Positions 50,727 through 60,354 of a stretch of DNA of 64,000 nucleotides are shown here, one piece after another. The notes beneath the pieces are model-generated. The model saw only the letters and a list, made by a program, of their open reading frames with translations. It was not told where the DNA came from and did no database searches. The position numbers and the translations under genes were made by a program. This DNA comes from Candidatus Desulfovibrio trichonymphae (GTDB lineage: Bacteria > Desulfobacterota > Desulfovibrionia > Desulfovibrionales > Desulfovibrionaceae), in assembly GCF_002355955.1 (NCBI RefSeq), contig NZ_AP017368.1:620001-684000 (forward strand), in the 5' to 3' direction. Numbering within the stretch: position 1 is the first letter of the stretch; every line of letters begins with the position of its first letter.

Positions 50727-51952
50727 GTTAATATATCAAAATCTTTTATTTGATGCATTTTACGCCACCATTGAGAGAGGCGCGGCTCTTCGCCGTTGTC
50801 ACGCGGTTGATAAAACCGTCGGCCTGTCAGCTCTGTCGGCAGGTATGGCTGTTTTACCCAAGAATTCGGATAATTGTGAGGATATTGATAGTTTTTGCCA
50901 TATCCCCATTCTTTTTGTAATTGTGTCGATGGGTTGCGTAAATGCAGCGGCACCGGCCGTACGCCGTTGAGTTTTACTTCACGTGCAGCATTGAGATAGG
51001 CGGCATAGGCTGAGTTGCTTTTATGCGCAAGCGCCAGATAGACTACAGTTTCTGCAAGAGGTATAAAACATTCCGGCATGCCGACAAATTCCACAGCCTG
51101 CTGGCAGGCTACGGCAAGCGGCAAGGCGTTTCTGTCCGCCAGTCCGATATCTTCTGAAGCAGACAGAATAAGACGGCGACATATGAAACGCGGCTCTTCG
51201 CCTCCTTCAAGCAGGCAAGCCAGATAGTACAGCGCCGCATCCGGGTCGCTGCCGCGTATGGACTTGATCAGGGCCGAGGCCAATTCATAATGGCTGTCTC
51301 CATCTTTATCATGCCGCGCCAACATCTCGGGCAGAACAGCTTTGACTGACTCAAGCGCAAGCTGTTCCCGGGGCAAGGCGGCCACATATTCTACAAGATT
51401 GAGCAGCGTCCGGGCATCACCTTGCGAAACGCCGGCCAGGAGATCCAGCACGTCATCCGGCAATTGTACCTGAATATTCTCTGCGCCCCGTCGGGCCAAC
51501 TGTACAAGTTCACTGCGGCCCAAGGGACGCAACCGCAAAACATGCAGACGCGAAAGCAGCTGTCGTGTTACGCTGAATGAAGGGTTTTCCGTCGTCGTGG
51601 CCAGAAGAGTAAGATCTCCGGATTCTACCAAGGGCAGAAAAAAATCTTGTTGCGCTTTGGAAAAACGGTGAAGTTCATCCAGCACCAAAATTTCTGTCCC
51701 TGTCAGAGAACGGCGCAAATGCTGTAAACCAGCCTCCGGCGCGCTCAGACGCAGATATTGTTTTCCGGCTGATTTGGCCAGCATCAGCGCCAAGGTAGAT
51801 TTGCCGCATCCCGGGGGGCCAAACAACAATAAACTTGGCAGCCTGCTGGTTTGCATAAGCGAGTGCAGACTTTCCACAAGATGGCCCTGCCCTGAAAAAT
51901 CGGCCAGATCGTCGGGCCGCATGCGTTCAGGCAGGGGCATACCGACAGTCAT
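50723..51952 (-). CDS. rarA: Replication-associated recombination protein A (RarA/MgsA)
   Basis: This 409-residue AAA+ ATPase acts at stalled forks and single-strand gaps. It begins PLPERMRPDDLADFSGQGHLV and has Walker A (FGPPGCGKSTLALML), Walker B (ILVLDELHRFSKAQQD), and sensor sequences (LLATTTENPSFSV). The clamp-loader-like C-terminal region (HYELASALIKSIRGSDPDAALYYLA) identifies RarA. The ATG at 51952 overlaps the rsmE stop codon, and the stop overlaps plsC, so the operon is tightly coupled. Confidence 0.95.
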   Translation of the reverse strand: MTVGMPLPERMRPDDLADFSGQGHLVESLHSLMQTSRLPSLLLFGPPGCGKSTLALMLAKSAGKQYLRLSAPEAGLQHLRRSLTGTEILVLDELHRFSKAQQDFFLPLVESGDLTLLATTTENPSFSVTRQLLSRLHVLRLRPLGRSELVQLARRGAENIQVQLPDDVLDLLAGVSQGDARTLLNLVEYVAALPREQLALESVKAVLPEMLARHDKDGDSHYELASALIKSIRGSDPDAALYYLACLLEGGEEPRFICRRLILSASEDIGLADRNALPLAVACQQAVEFVGMPECFIPLAETVVYLALAHKSNSAYAAYLNAAREVKLNGVRPVPLHLRNPSTQLQKEWGYGKNYQYPHNYPNSWVKQPYLPTELTGRRFYQPRDNGEEPRLSQWWRKMHQIKDFDILT

Positions 51953-52707
51953 GACGGCATTCCGGTATATTTTCCGGAATTGTTGTGCAGCTGCGCAGCC
52001 CACCAGTGAATGCCGAGGCACAGTATCGCCGCTGTTTCGCAACGCAGGATGCGCGCGCCCAAACTGAACGTCTTAAATTTTGCTGTGCGCAACATGGTCA
52101 GCTCTCTTTGTGAAAAACCTCCCTCCGGTCCAATAATATAGACGGAAAGGCCTTGTTGGCCAACTGCATCCTGTGGAAGCATCTGTACATTTTCCTGCAT
52201 TTCCCAAAGCAGGATGCGATGTTCCGCACCTGTAGACAATGCAACAACTTCATGAATGCCTGCATGGAGTGTACGGATCTCAGACAACCAGGGATTTCTG
52301 CATTGCTTGGCGCCTGCCGTCAATTGAGAGAGCAGTGATTGCCGTGGAGTATGCGACAATTTGCCATGACTGTGATCAGCCTGCCAGATCCAGATGGCGT
52401 GCGCGCCAAGTTCCACAGCTTTTTCTATGAAAAAGCCGCATCGTACAGCCTTACTGAAAGCAAGTGCCAGTATGGCCCGGGATGCGGGGCGTGGAACAAG
52501 CCGCTCTTCCAATCGTTCCAGCAATACGTCTGTTTTGCGGATTTTGCGGATCACAAAGCGGCCGACACGCCCCTGCCCGTCCAGCAGACAGACTTCACAG
52601 CCTGGAGCGAGTCGCAAAACATTAATAAGTTGCTTCGCCTCCTTTCCTTCCAGTTGAACATCCTGTCCCCAGCAGGTCGGCGGAAGATAAAAACACGCTT
52701 TGTTCAT
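51949..52707 (-). CDS. rsmE: 16S rRNA (uracil(1498)-N3)-methyltransferase RsmE
   Basis: This 252-residue SPOUT-class methyltransferase modifies U1498 of 16S rRNA. The N-terminal PUA-like domain is followed by the knot region with AFSKAVRCGFFIEKAVELGAH, a family signature. YIIGPEGGFSQRELTML and FSLGARILRCETAAI form the SAM-binding knot. AAAAGGAAG precedes the ATG. It overlaps rarA by 4 bp and follows the 569-residue gene by 17 bp. Confidence 0.94.
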   Translation of the reverse strand: MNKACFYLPPTCWGQDVQLEGKEAKQLINVLRLAPGCEVCLLDGQGRVGRFVIRKIRKTDVLLERLEERLVPRPASRAILALAFSKAVRCGFFIEKAVELGAHAIWIWQADHSHGKLSHTPRQSLLSQLTAGAKQCRNPWLSEIRTLHAGIHEVVALSTGAEHRILLWEMQENVQMLPQDAVGQQGLSVYIIGPEGGFSQRELTMLRTAKFKTFSLGARILRCETAAILCLGIHWWAAQLHNNSGKYTGMPS

Positions 52708-52724
52708 ACCGCAAGGTCTTCCTT

Positions 52725-54434
52725 TTATTTTCTGCCCAGACGCGCTTTCCGCACCGCTTTAAAACCGTCCTGCAAGGCAACCAGTTTGCCATAATTTTTA
52801 CGTAACTCCATGCCGGCTTTGCCCAAGGATTCTTCGGGAACATCCAGATATTTTCGCCTCACATAACGATCACGCAAAATTTTTTCCACACAGTCAATGA
52901 TTACGTCTATAAGCATCGGGAAAAAATTGACGATTTCAAATTTAAGATCATTGAGCAAAATAACGGCGTCACCCACCATTTGCCTGTAGCTTATGCGCGC
53001 TCCCTTGAAGGTGCGATGGCAGATGTCTTCCAGAGTGCGCACACGACGCGCTTGTTGAATATAACTGAATCGCGAGCGGACTTCATGATGCAGTTCACGC
53101 ATGCTGTCAAAAATTTCATCATATTGCGGCGCGTAGAGATAGCCTGCCAACACTTTGCTGACATTCGAGAAGAATTCATCACTGTAGCCTATCATGCGAC
53201 GTTGGTGCTTTGTCAGCCAATAGTAAAGCACTTTCAGACGTTTTTCATCGTTATCCGTATTTTCCACAATCTCGGTGCGTTTATAAATAACGCGACCTGC
53301 ATATTCACCCCGTACAATGTCATTTAAACGTAACAACATGTTGGTGTTGTCTTTTATAATATTCAGCCCGGGTAAAGATTCGCCGGTAAGTGGATGTAAA
53401 ATCTCCTGCCCCGCAATGGAAAGAGCGCGATCCTGACGCAGGTTCGCAGGATCATATCGGTGTTGGCGGTAGGTTATCCGGGCGATCACAACGCGTTTTG
53501 TCTTGTCCAAAAAAAAACCTTTATCATCAATAATTTTTAGCGTTTCTTCCTGATCTGTATCCACCGCAACCAGAGCTGTTTTTTCCAGTAAGGGATAACG
53601 GCGGTTTTCCCCTGCAGATGTGTATGTTGTAATGGTGCGGTCTGTCTGACCGATGACGCGCAAAAGAAAATGCTCGCCCATTTTGTGAAGTTTGCGCGCA
53701 AAAAGTGCGCTTGACGTCCGGCGTTCAGAGACAATGGGGAAACCGTAAAGTTCCATGAGATATCGGTAAACGAACATACGGTTGCGTTCGTACATATCGC
53801 TGTCGCCGTAAACAAATTTGCCGATTCGAATGCCGAATCGTTTGAGTTCACTGTCAATATCAGACGGAAAGGAGGCAAATACACCTGCAAGATGAAAAAG
53901 ATTTTCAGAATCAAGGGCCAGCACATGCGCTCTGTCCATATTGAGCAGGTAAGGCATGAGCGCGGGGTAGTGCTCCAGCAGAACAGTGCCGTTGTTGCGG
54001 AATTGCTGGCGAAATACTTCCTGATGGATGCGCGGCAAACGGGAAGCAAGCGTCTGCAGGTTTTGCTCCATGATTTGATTTTCCAAGGGGCAACAGGCTC
54101 CGTCCACCTCGGCAATCACAGGATGAAGTTTATCGAATTGAAAAATTTCAGAAAAGTAGTCCAGCTGACGGGCAAAGGCCACCATGGCAAATCCGGGCAA
54201 CTCTTTATATTCAAACATGTCGCTGTCAAAGGAAGGCAACAGTTCACGCGCCTCGACCAGTGGATAATTTTTGTTTTCCTGATACGGTTTAACAAGACAG
54301 TATCGAATATGCACACCGTCCAGAAAGCGTTTGAGTTCACCAAGAGAAGCAACAGCAAGGGGTTCGGACCGGACAGAGTCTGCGTCTTGTGAGGGAAGAG
54401 CGATTTTACTGAAAATTTCTTGCCAATTAAACAT
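52725..54434 (-). CDS. Uncharacterised 569-residue protein
   Basis: This large soluble protein has no signal peptide or membrane helix. It is rich in charged and aromatic residues, with RYCLVKPYQENKNYPLVEAR, GDSDMYERNRMFVYRYLMEL and KHQRRMIGYSDEFFSNVSKV among its segments. The C-terminal quarter (from about 450) looks all-helical, including a VRSRFSYIQQARRVRTLEDI stretch. I do not recognise the family. It heads the operon with rsmE, rarA and plsC, which offers no clear functional link. No good ribosome site is visible before the ATG. Confidence 0.7.
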   Translation of the reverse strand: MFNWQEIFSKIALPSQDADSVRSEPLAVASLGELKRFLDGVHIRYCLVKPYQENKNYPLVEARELLPSFDSDMFEYKELPGFAMVAFARQLDYFSEIFQFDKLHPVIAEVDGACCPLENQIMEQNLQTLASRLPRIHQEVFRQQFRNNGTVLLEHYPALMPYLLNMDRAHVLALDSENLFHLAGVFASFPSDIDSELKRFGIRIGKFVYGDSDMYERNRMFVYRYLMELYGFPIVSERRTSSALFARKLHKMGEHFLLRVIGQTDRTITTYTSAGENRRYPLLEKTALVAVDTDQEETLKIIDDKGFFLDKTKRVVIARITYRQHRYDPANLRQDRALSIAGQEILHPLTGESLPGLNIIKDNTNMLLRLNDIVRGEYAGRVIYKRTEIVENTDNDEKRLKVLYYWLTKHQRRMIGYSDEFFSNVSKVLAGYLYAPQYDEIFDSMRELHHEVRSRFSYIQQARRVRTLEDICHRTFKGARISYRQMVGDAVILLNDLKFEIVNFFPMLIDVIIDCVEKILRDRYVRRKYLDVPEESLGKAGMELRKNYGKLVALQDGFKAVRKARLGRK

Positions 54435-54565
54435 TGAGAGAAGCCATGTAATTTTTTATTGTCCCGCTTTGGGAGGATAAAATCCCTCGCCTTCAGGCGG
54501 CAGCTTCAGTATCTCTTTTCCCTGGGCTGTGGCGCCAAAACAAAGTGTACATCAGTAAAAAACTT

Positions 54566-54825
54566 TCATTTTGCAATGGCTGTATGGCTGTGAAGTTCGA
54601 ACCTTCCCTCCCAGAGTTGTTTGCCATCAAGGAGTGTCCGCATGGACGCCCTGCCCCCGGCGTATTCTCCCTTGATGCGCTCTTTCTGTGTTGCAGCGCT
54701 CTGTCCAAGCGTCCGTGTCGGTCCGCGGCTCCGTCCAGAGAATGATATGGTTCCCACCCCCGGAATGCAACCCGGTAAAACTCCTGTAAGATGGTTTTGT
54801 AGAAGCGTTCGCGAATACCGTTTGT
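54566..54825 (-). pseudogene. IS3/IS481-like (rve) transposase C-terminal fragment with frameshifts
   Basis: On the minus strand TNGIRERFYKTILQEFYRVA is followed, after shifts into two other frames, by DAWTERCNTERAHQGRI and then GGRASMRTLLDGKQLWEG. In order, these match the end of an integrase-core transposase (TNGICERFHKT..., LDAWLxxYNTERxHQG, RTPMQTFLDG). At least two frameshifts separate the parts, so the gene is dead. The catalytic region upstream is not preserved. The rest of 54435-54977 shows no gene. Confidence 0.7.
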
Positions 54826-54977
54826 TTAAGGTATCCTGGGCCAGGCTGAGCTTGCTGCAGCTTGCGCATATCAGCGGCAACAAAATTTTCGGCATTATCA
54901 TCTTGCGTTAATCACATTTTAATGATATGTTATTCGCAATTATTTTTCACATTAATCAGCATTTTGTTGGAGCGCCC

Positions 54978-55651
54978 ATGCCCTTTGCCCCACAGTATAC
55001 AATTACGCCGAACATAGCAAAAAGTATGCTGCGCATTGAAGCCGTGAAGGCTGTTTTTGAGTCTTTGCCGGTTACTCTCCATGTTTTGCGTTCATTGCGC
55101 GAGAGCGCCCGCCTGCTTTCCGTCCATTATTCCACCCCTTTTATGACGGCAACGGGCGCACCGCCCGTCTGGCGGCAACGCTTGTGATGCGGCGTTATGG
55201 GTACGGCCTGAAGGGCGTGTACGCGCTGGAAGAATACTATGCCCGCGATCCGGCTGCCTACTATGCGGCTGTTGCCGCGCATCCGCACCACAATTACTAT
55301 TTCGGCAGAGCGGGCGCTGATCTCACAAATTGGCTGGATTATTTTTGCACTGGTGTTGCCGAAGCTTTTGAAAAGGTGAAAAAGGTCGCTGATGCTGAGC
55401 GCAAACGGGGCGGACGGGATAAAAACAATCAGTTGCGTGAACTGGATAGCCGTCAGCGTCTGGCTCTGACGCTGTTTGCCAGGCAGCAGAATATCACTGC
55501 CGCTGAACTCGGCGAGGTGTTGGGGCTTTCTGCCCGCAATGCCGCCGTGCTCTGCCGAAAGTGGGTCAATGCCGGATTTCTGTCTGTGGCAGACCCTTCC
55601 AAGCGGGCGCGCAAATATAGATTGGCTCCAGAATTTGCCGATCTGGTGTGA
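54978..55651 (+). pseudogene. Fic-family gene with internal deletion and frameshift
   Basis: The frame from ATG 54978 encodes the Fic N-terminal region (APQYTITPNIAKSMLRIEAV ... LRESARLLSVHYST) and then loses sense. The frame starting at 55133 continues with the Fic core HPFYDGNGRTARLAATLVM and then GYGLKGVYALEEYYARD, HNYYFGRAGADLTNWLDYF and a C-terminal winged-helix-like domain to the TGA at 55649. The junction at about 55131-55138 removes the stretch between the HYST(xxE) inhibitory motif and the HPFxxGNGR motif, roughly 130-150 codons by family length. Ancestral function would be AMP transfer to protein hydroxyls. Confidence 0.82.
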
Positions 55652-55721
55652 GTCAGGTATGGGCAAAGGCAAAAGCTCCTGGCATCTAGTGATTGGACAA
55701 AGCTTTCTGCTGGCCTTATCC

Positions 55722-57662
55722 TTAGCCAGTCTCAAAAATTTTAGTTTCGCTTTTACTTCCATTGCTGTTTGCCAGACTGAAGACAGCTTCCGCAATACCT
55801 TTACTGCGCAGTCCCAGCATCTCACGCAGCTGTAATTGCGTGCCGTGCCCGACAAATGTGTCCGGCAGTCCAAGGCGCTGAATGCAGTGACCACGCAGCA
55901 GCCCGTGATCGTTCAAAAACTCCAGCACAGAGGAAGAAAATCCGCCGGCCAGTACCCCCTCTTCAACAATAAGTATGCGATCAAAACGCTCCGCTATCTC
56001 GGCCAGTTGTTTTTCCGGCAAAGGCTTGATCCAGACAGGGTCAAAAACAAATGGGAGGAAACCCAATTTTTTTTCAACAAAACTCGCTGCCTCCAATGCG
56101 GGATACACGCGGTTGCCTAACGCGAGTATGGCGATGTTGCTGCCCTGCTGCATAATTTCTCCAACGCCGAGCGGCAGTTTTTGCGGCGGCCAGACAAGCG
56201 GCACGCCAAATCCGGCGCCGCGCGAATAGCGCAGGGCGCAAGGAGAGCCGCCATATAGCGCCGTAAACAGGCAATGACGAAGCATGTTCTCATCCCGCGG
56301 AGCCAGCAGGCGCATTTGCGGGATATGCCGCAGGTAGGCGATATCAAAATAACCGTGATGTGTTGCGCCGTCTTCTCCAACCAGGCCTGCACGGTCCACG
56401 CAGAATGTCACCGGCAGATTTTGCAGGCAGACGTCATGAACAATCTGATCATACGCGCGCTGTAAAAATGTGGAATATATTGCCACAACAGGCAGACAAC
56501 CCTGGCTGGACAGACCCGCGGCAAAAGTGACGGCGTGTTGTTCACAAATGCCGGCATCCACAAAGCGATCAGGAAAATGTTCCTTAAACAAATTTGTGCC
56601 TGTGCCCTCGGGCATGGCTGCGGTAATGGCTATAATCCGTTCGTCCTGCTCAGCCAGTTGCACAAGAGTTGTGCTGAAAACATGTGTGAACGACGGCACA
56701 GTGTCAGATGAAGGAACAGGCAAACCGGTTTCAGGAGCAAACAAACCGACACCGTGATACTGTGTGGGGTTTGCCTCCGCCGGCGCGTAGCCTTTGCCCT
56801 TGTGAGTGCGAACGTGCAGGAGCACAGGGCCGTCATCCACAGCGGCCGCCGTTTGTAAATGTCGCCGCAGTGCAGGAATGTCGTGCCCGTCTACCGGCCC
56901 TATATAATTGAAGCGGAATGCTTCGAACAGCATTCCGGGTGTAAAGAAGGATTTAAAGCTTGATTCGCCCCGTATGGCGTAAGTGGCCAGTTTTTGTCCG
57001 ACTTTTGGGACGGATCGTAAAAATTTAAGTACATCTTTGCGGGCTTGACGTACCCATCTTCTCGAAAGAGTGCGGCTTAAAAAAAGCGACAACGCGCCGA
57101 CATTGGATGAAATGGACATCGCATTGTCATTAAGCAGCACAATGAGCCGTCTGCCCATATGCCCCGCCAGATTAAGTCCCTCAAAGGCTTCGCCCGCCGT
57201 CAGCGCCCCGTCTCCAATAACCGCCACGACATGATGTTTGAGCCCTGCAAGATCCCGCGCCGTAGCCATGCCCAGCGCAGCGGAAACAGATGTTGAGGAA
57301 TGCCCGGTGCCGAAATGATCACACGGGCTTTCAGACATCTTCGGGAAACCGGACAGCCCGCCGAACAAACGCAGGGTATGAAATGTGCCGGCACGGCCTG
57401 TAAGCAGTTTGAAAGCATAGGATTGATGTCCAACATCCCAGATAAGCTTGTCCCTATCCATATCAAAAGTCGCAAGCAAGGCCAGTGTGAGCTCCACAAC
57501 GCCCAGTGACGGCGCCAGATGCCCGCCATTGTGCGACACGACATTAATGATGCGCTGCCGGACCTCATCTGCCAGATGGAGCATTTGAAGGTCGGTCAAG
57601 CCCGACAACTGTGCGGGGAATGCAAGGGTGTTCAGCAGTGTTCGGTTTGTCGTCTGTGTCAT
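55722..57662 (-). CDS. dxs: 1-deoxy-D-xylulose-5-phosphate synthase
   Basis: This 646-residue thiamine-diphosphate enzyme condenses pyruvate and glyceraldehyde-3-phosphate, the entry step of the MEP isoprenoid pathway. It shows SHNGGHLAPSLGVVELTLAL, the ThDP-binding VIGDGALTAGEAFEGLN ... LNDNAMSIS, and the transketolase-type ICEQHAVTFAAGLS. It is the last gene of the ispG-proS-xseAB-ispA-dxs unit and overlaps the ispA stop region by one base. A Fic pseudogene converges on it. Confidence 0.97.
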   Translation of the reverse strand: MTQTTNRTLLNTLAFPAQLSGLTDLQMLHLADEVRQRIINVVSHNGGHLAPSLGVVELTLALLATFDMDRDKLIWDVGHQSYAFKLLTGRAGTFHTLRLFGGLSGFPKMSESPCDHFGTGHSSTSVSAALGMATARDLAGLKHHVVAVIGDGALTAGEAFEGLNLAGHMGRRLIVLLNDNAMSISSNVGALSLFLSRTLSRRWVRQARKDVLKFLRSVPKVGQKLATYAIRGESSFKSFFTPGMLFEAFRFNYIGPVDGHDIPALRRHLQTAAAVDDGPVLLHVRTHKGKGYAPAEANPTQYHGVGLFAPETGLPVPSSDTVPSFTHVFSTTLVQLAEQDERIIAITAAMPEGTGTNLFKEHFPDRFVDAGICEQHAVTFAAGLSSQGCLPVVAIYSTFLQRAYDQIVHDVCLQNLPVTFCVDRAGLVGEDGATHHGYFDIAYLRHIPQMRLLAPRDENMLRHCLFTALYGGSPCALRYSRGAGFGVPLVWPPQKLPLGVGEIMQQGSNIAILALGNRVYPALEAASFVEKKLGFLPFVFDPVWIKPLPEKQLAEIAERFDRILIVEEGVLAGGFSSSVLEFLNDHGLLRGHCIQRLGLPDTFVGHGTQLQLREMLGLRSKGIAEAVFSLANSNGSKSETKIFETG

Positions 57663-58558
57663 TACTTGGCACGATTATTGAGATAATCAACCAGAGCCAA
57701 CAAAAAATCAGCTTTTTGAGCGGGAAAATCCATAAGCGCCGCTTTGGCGGCCTCAGACTGTTCGCAGACAAGCTCACGACTCTTTTCAAGTCCCAGCAAA
57801 ACGGGATATGTATTTTTTCCATTGGCCACATCGCTCCCTGACGGTTTGCCAAGGCTTGCGGTATCCGCAACTACATCCAGAATATCGTCTGTTATCTGAA
57901 AAGCGGCGCCCAGCGCCGTCCCGTAACTGTCGATCGCGCGCAATGCCCTTTCGTCAGCGCCGGCCAGCATCGCCCCGCAAACACATGACGCCCGTATCAG
58001 CGCTCCGGTTTTCATGGCGTGCATACATTGCAGTTCCTGCAAGCTGGTTGCGGGTTGGCCGGTATAAATCATATCCCATTCCTGACCGCCTGCCATTCCT
58101 GACGAGCCGGCGGCCAGAGCAAAACGGGACAATGCGCTGAGCAGCCTGTCCGAAGCAACAGGTGTTCTGCACATAATGACAAATGCGTCCGTAAGCAGAG
58201 CATCTCCGGCCAAAACAGCGGTAGCCTCATCAAAAGCCTTGTGGTTGGCCGGTTTTCCACGCCGCAGGTCGTCGTTATCCATGACTGGCAGATCGTCGTG
58301 AATCAAAGAATATGTGTGTACCATTTCAATCGCCGCAGCAAAGGGCAGTACCATAGCAGCCGTACCGCCGCAGAGTAACGCGCAGTTCATACATAATACA
58401 GGGCGCAGCCGCTTGCCGCCGGCCAGCAGACTGTACAGCATGGATTGCTTAAGCCGGGGGGGCATGGAAAAATCATCAAGACAGGTCGCAAGATATCCCT
58501 CAACATCTGCTACATATTGCTGCAGTCGGGCTTCCATATCCGGTGCGGCTGTCGTCAC
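57662..58558 (-). CDS. ispA: Polyprenyl (farnesyl/geranylgeranyl) diphosphate synthase
   Basis: This 298-residue all-helical prenyltransferase builds C15-C20 diphosphates from IPP and DMAPP. The first aspartate-rich motif is HDDLPVMDNDDLRRG and the second is FQITDDILDVVAD. Length and the PVMDNDD form are typical of short-chain IspA-type enzymes. It lies 2 bp after xseB and touches dxs, consistent with one transcript linking isoprenoid steps. Confidence 0.94.
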   Translation of the reverse strand: MTTAAPDMEARLQQYVADVEGYLATCLDDFSMPPRLKQSMLYSLLAGGKRLRPVLCMNCALLCGGTAAMVLPFAAAIEMVHTYSLIHDDLPVMDNDDLRRGKPANHKAFDEATAVLAGDALLTDAFVIMCRTPVASDRLLSALSRFALAAGSSGMAGGQEWDMIYTGQPATSLQELQCMHAMKTGALIRASCVCGAMLAGADERALRAIDSYGTALGAAFQITDDILDVVADTASLGKPSGSDVANGKNTYPVLLGLEKSRELVCEQSEAAKAALMDFPAQKADFLLALVDYLNNRAK

Positions 58559-58560
58559 TG

Positions 58561-58806
58561 TTATTCCGTCGTGTCGTCAGGCAATGCGGCTGTCAGACTC
58601 AAATCCTTTGATTCGCCGTCCTGCCAGAGGGCAAGCTCATGACGGGCTTTTTCCAGTTGCTCCCTGCAAAAATGCGAGCACGCGGCGCCTTCCTTATATA
58701 AAGCCATACCTTTCTCTAGGGGCAAATCTTCAGTTTCGAGAGATTTGACAATTGCCTGGAGACGCGACATTTTTTTTTCAAAAAGATCTTCTGTTTTCTC
58801 GGTCAT
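58561..58806 (-). CDS. xseB: Exodeoxyribonuclease VII small subunit
   Basis: This 81-residue coiled-coil protein begins with a short charged leader and has the family core FEKKMSRLQAIVKSLETEDL and PLEKGMALYKEGAACSHFC. XseB subunits assemble around the catalytic XseA to form exonuclease VII, which trims single-stranded DNA. It lies 44 bp downstream of xseA and just before ispA. Confidence 0.93.
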   Translation of the reverse strand: MTEKTEDLFEKKMSRLQAIVKSLETEDLPLEKGMALYKEGAACSHFCREQLEKARHELALWQDGESKDLSLTAALPDDTTE

Positions 58807-58850
58807 TTCAATACAACTCCTGAAATTGATACATATGAACGGCTTAAAAC

Positions 58851-60314
58851 TCAGCGTGGTTTTACCGCGCGGACAACAGCAGTCAGCCGACCGTCTCCCA
58901 AGCGCACGTCTATTTCCCGGCCCGTCATAGTCTGTTTTATTGAGCGCAAAATATCTCCTTCTGACGTGAACGCAAGAGCATAGCCCCGCACAAGCGGCGC
59001 CGACGGATTGCAGACCTTAAGGGCAAGCGTCAGATAATTATACATGTTGATGCGGTTCTCAAGCAAAGTGGAGATATTGATGCGCAGCAAATGTAACTGT
59101 ACCGCCAAATCAGATTCCGCGTTTGACAAAACACGCGCAAAGGCCCTGTGCAAAGCCGAAATCAGCAGATTGAGATGACCTGCGCTCCCCATAAGTTTTT
59201 GGGGGCTTGACGCGCCTTGTCGCGCCGTCTCAAGTTTCTCAAACGCATGCTGTTTGCTCATCAACCATTGTCTTATCGCGTGCTCAAGCGAGAGGGAAAG
59301 TCCTGCAAGACGTTCCACCAAACGTACATGGTATCGCGCGGGCGACAGCCAGTGCAATGCCTTCTCCTGTTCATGAAGACATCGTCCGGCAATATTGAGA
59401 AAGTTTGTCGTTGCCTGATGCAAACCGGCATTCGCCTCATCAAGGCGCTGCAACAGTTCAGCGCGCAACGGCCAGAGCATTTGCGCCGCATGGGACGGCG
59501 TTGCCGCCCGCACATCCGCTGTCAAATCCGTCAGTGTGACATCCACCTCATGCCCGATGCCGGCCAGCACCGGAATACGTGAGCGAAAAACTGCATCGAC
59601 AACCGGTTCCTCATTGAATGCCCATAAGTCCTCCAACGAACCCCCACCGCGGATCAGTACAGCAACTTGAGCCCAATTCTGTGCGTCGGCAAGATGTAAT
59701 GCGGCAACAATTTCCGACACAGCGGCATCGCCCTGCACCAACGACGGAAAAAGTCGAATCTGCGCCCCGGTGCCGCGGTCTTTGCCTAATCGCAGAAAAT
59801 CGTGCAGCGCCGCCCCCGAAGGAGATGTGATCAGGGCAATACGTTTGGGATCATACGGCAACGGGCGTTTGCGTTCAAGCGCGAAATACCCGAGCATTGC
59901 AAGCTTGCGCTTGCGTGCTTCGAATGCCTGTGCGAGAAGACCTTGCCCGGCCTCCTGAGCCAGTTCAACAATCAACTGGTACTGTCCGCGGGCGGCGTAG
60001 ACGCTTATTCGTCCGGCGCACAACATAGTCAGGCCGTCACGCAGTATGTCGGAGGGCGCCGGTTTTGGCGCGTCAAAAATCTCGCCCGTAAGCGGATCGA
60101 ATATCTGTCCTTGCCGAAGATGGAGTTGTTGATTCAAAAACCAGACACACTGCAATTGGGCATCCTGATCCTTCAGGCTGAAATAGATGTTCCCTGATTG
60201 CGGACGCGAGAGATTGCTCACCTCACCACGCACCCAGACGAATGGGAACCGCCCTTCCAGGTTCTTGCGCAACTTTTCTGTAAGCTGCCGCACTGTCAGT
60301 ATGCTGTCCTGCAT
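58851..60314 (-). CDS. xseA: Exodeoxyribonuclease VII large subunit
   Basis: This 487-residue catalytic subunit has the N-terminal OB fold (SILTVRQLTEKLRKNLEGRF, VWVRGEVSNLSRPQSGNIYF). The catalytic core follows, including RIALITSPSGAALHDFLR, VLIRGGGSLEDLWAFNEEPV and GIGHEVDVTLTDLTADVRA. A long coiled-coil region and the C-terminal GDILRSIKQ motif complete it. The ATG at 60314 matches the usual N-terminus; an in-frame ATG at 60368 overlaps proS and is less likely. Confidence 0.94.
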   Translation of the reverse strand: MQDSILTVRQLTEKLRKNLEGRFPFVWVRGEVSNLSRPQSGNIYFSLKDQDAQLQCVWFLNQQLHLRQGQIFDPLTGEIFDAPKPAPSDILRDGLTMLCAGRISVYAARGQYQLIVELAQEAGQGLLAQAFEARKRKLAMLGYFALERKRPLPYDPKRIALITSPSGAALHDFLRLGKDRGTGAQIRLFPSLVQGDAAVSEIVAALHLADAQNWAQVAVLIRGGGSLEDLWAFNEEPVVDAVFRSRIPVLAGIGHEVDVTLTDLTADVRAATPSHAAQMLWPLRAELLQRLDEANAGLHQATTNFLNIAGRCLHEQEKALHWLSPARYHVRLVERLAGLSLSLEHAIRQWLMSKQHAFEKLETARQGASSPQKLMGSAGHLNLLISALHRAFARVLSNAESDLAVQLHLLRINISTLLENRINMYNYLTLALKVCNPSAPLVRGYALAFTSEGDILRSIKQTMTGREIDVRLGDGRLTAVVRAVKPR

Positions 60315-60354
60315 ATTCAACGAGCCTGCTGGCTCATCTGCAAACTGGAGCAGA

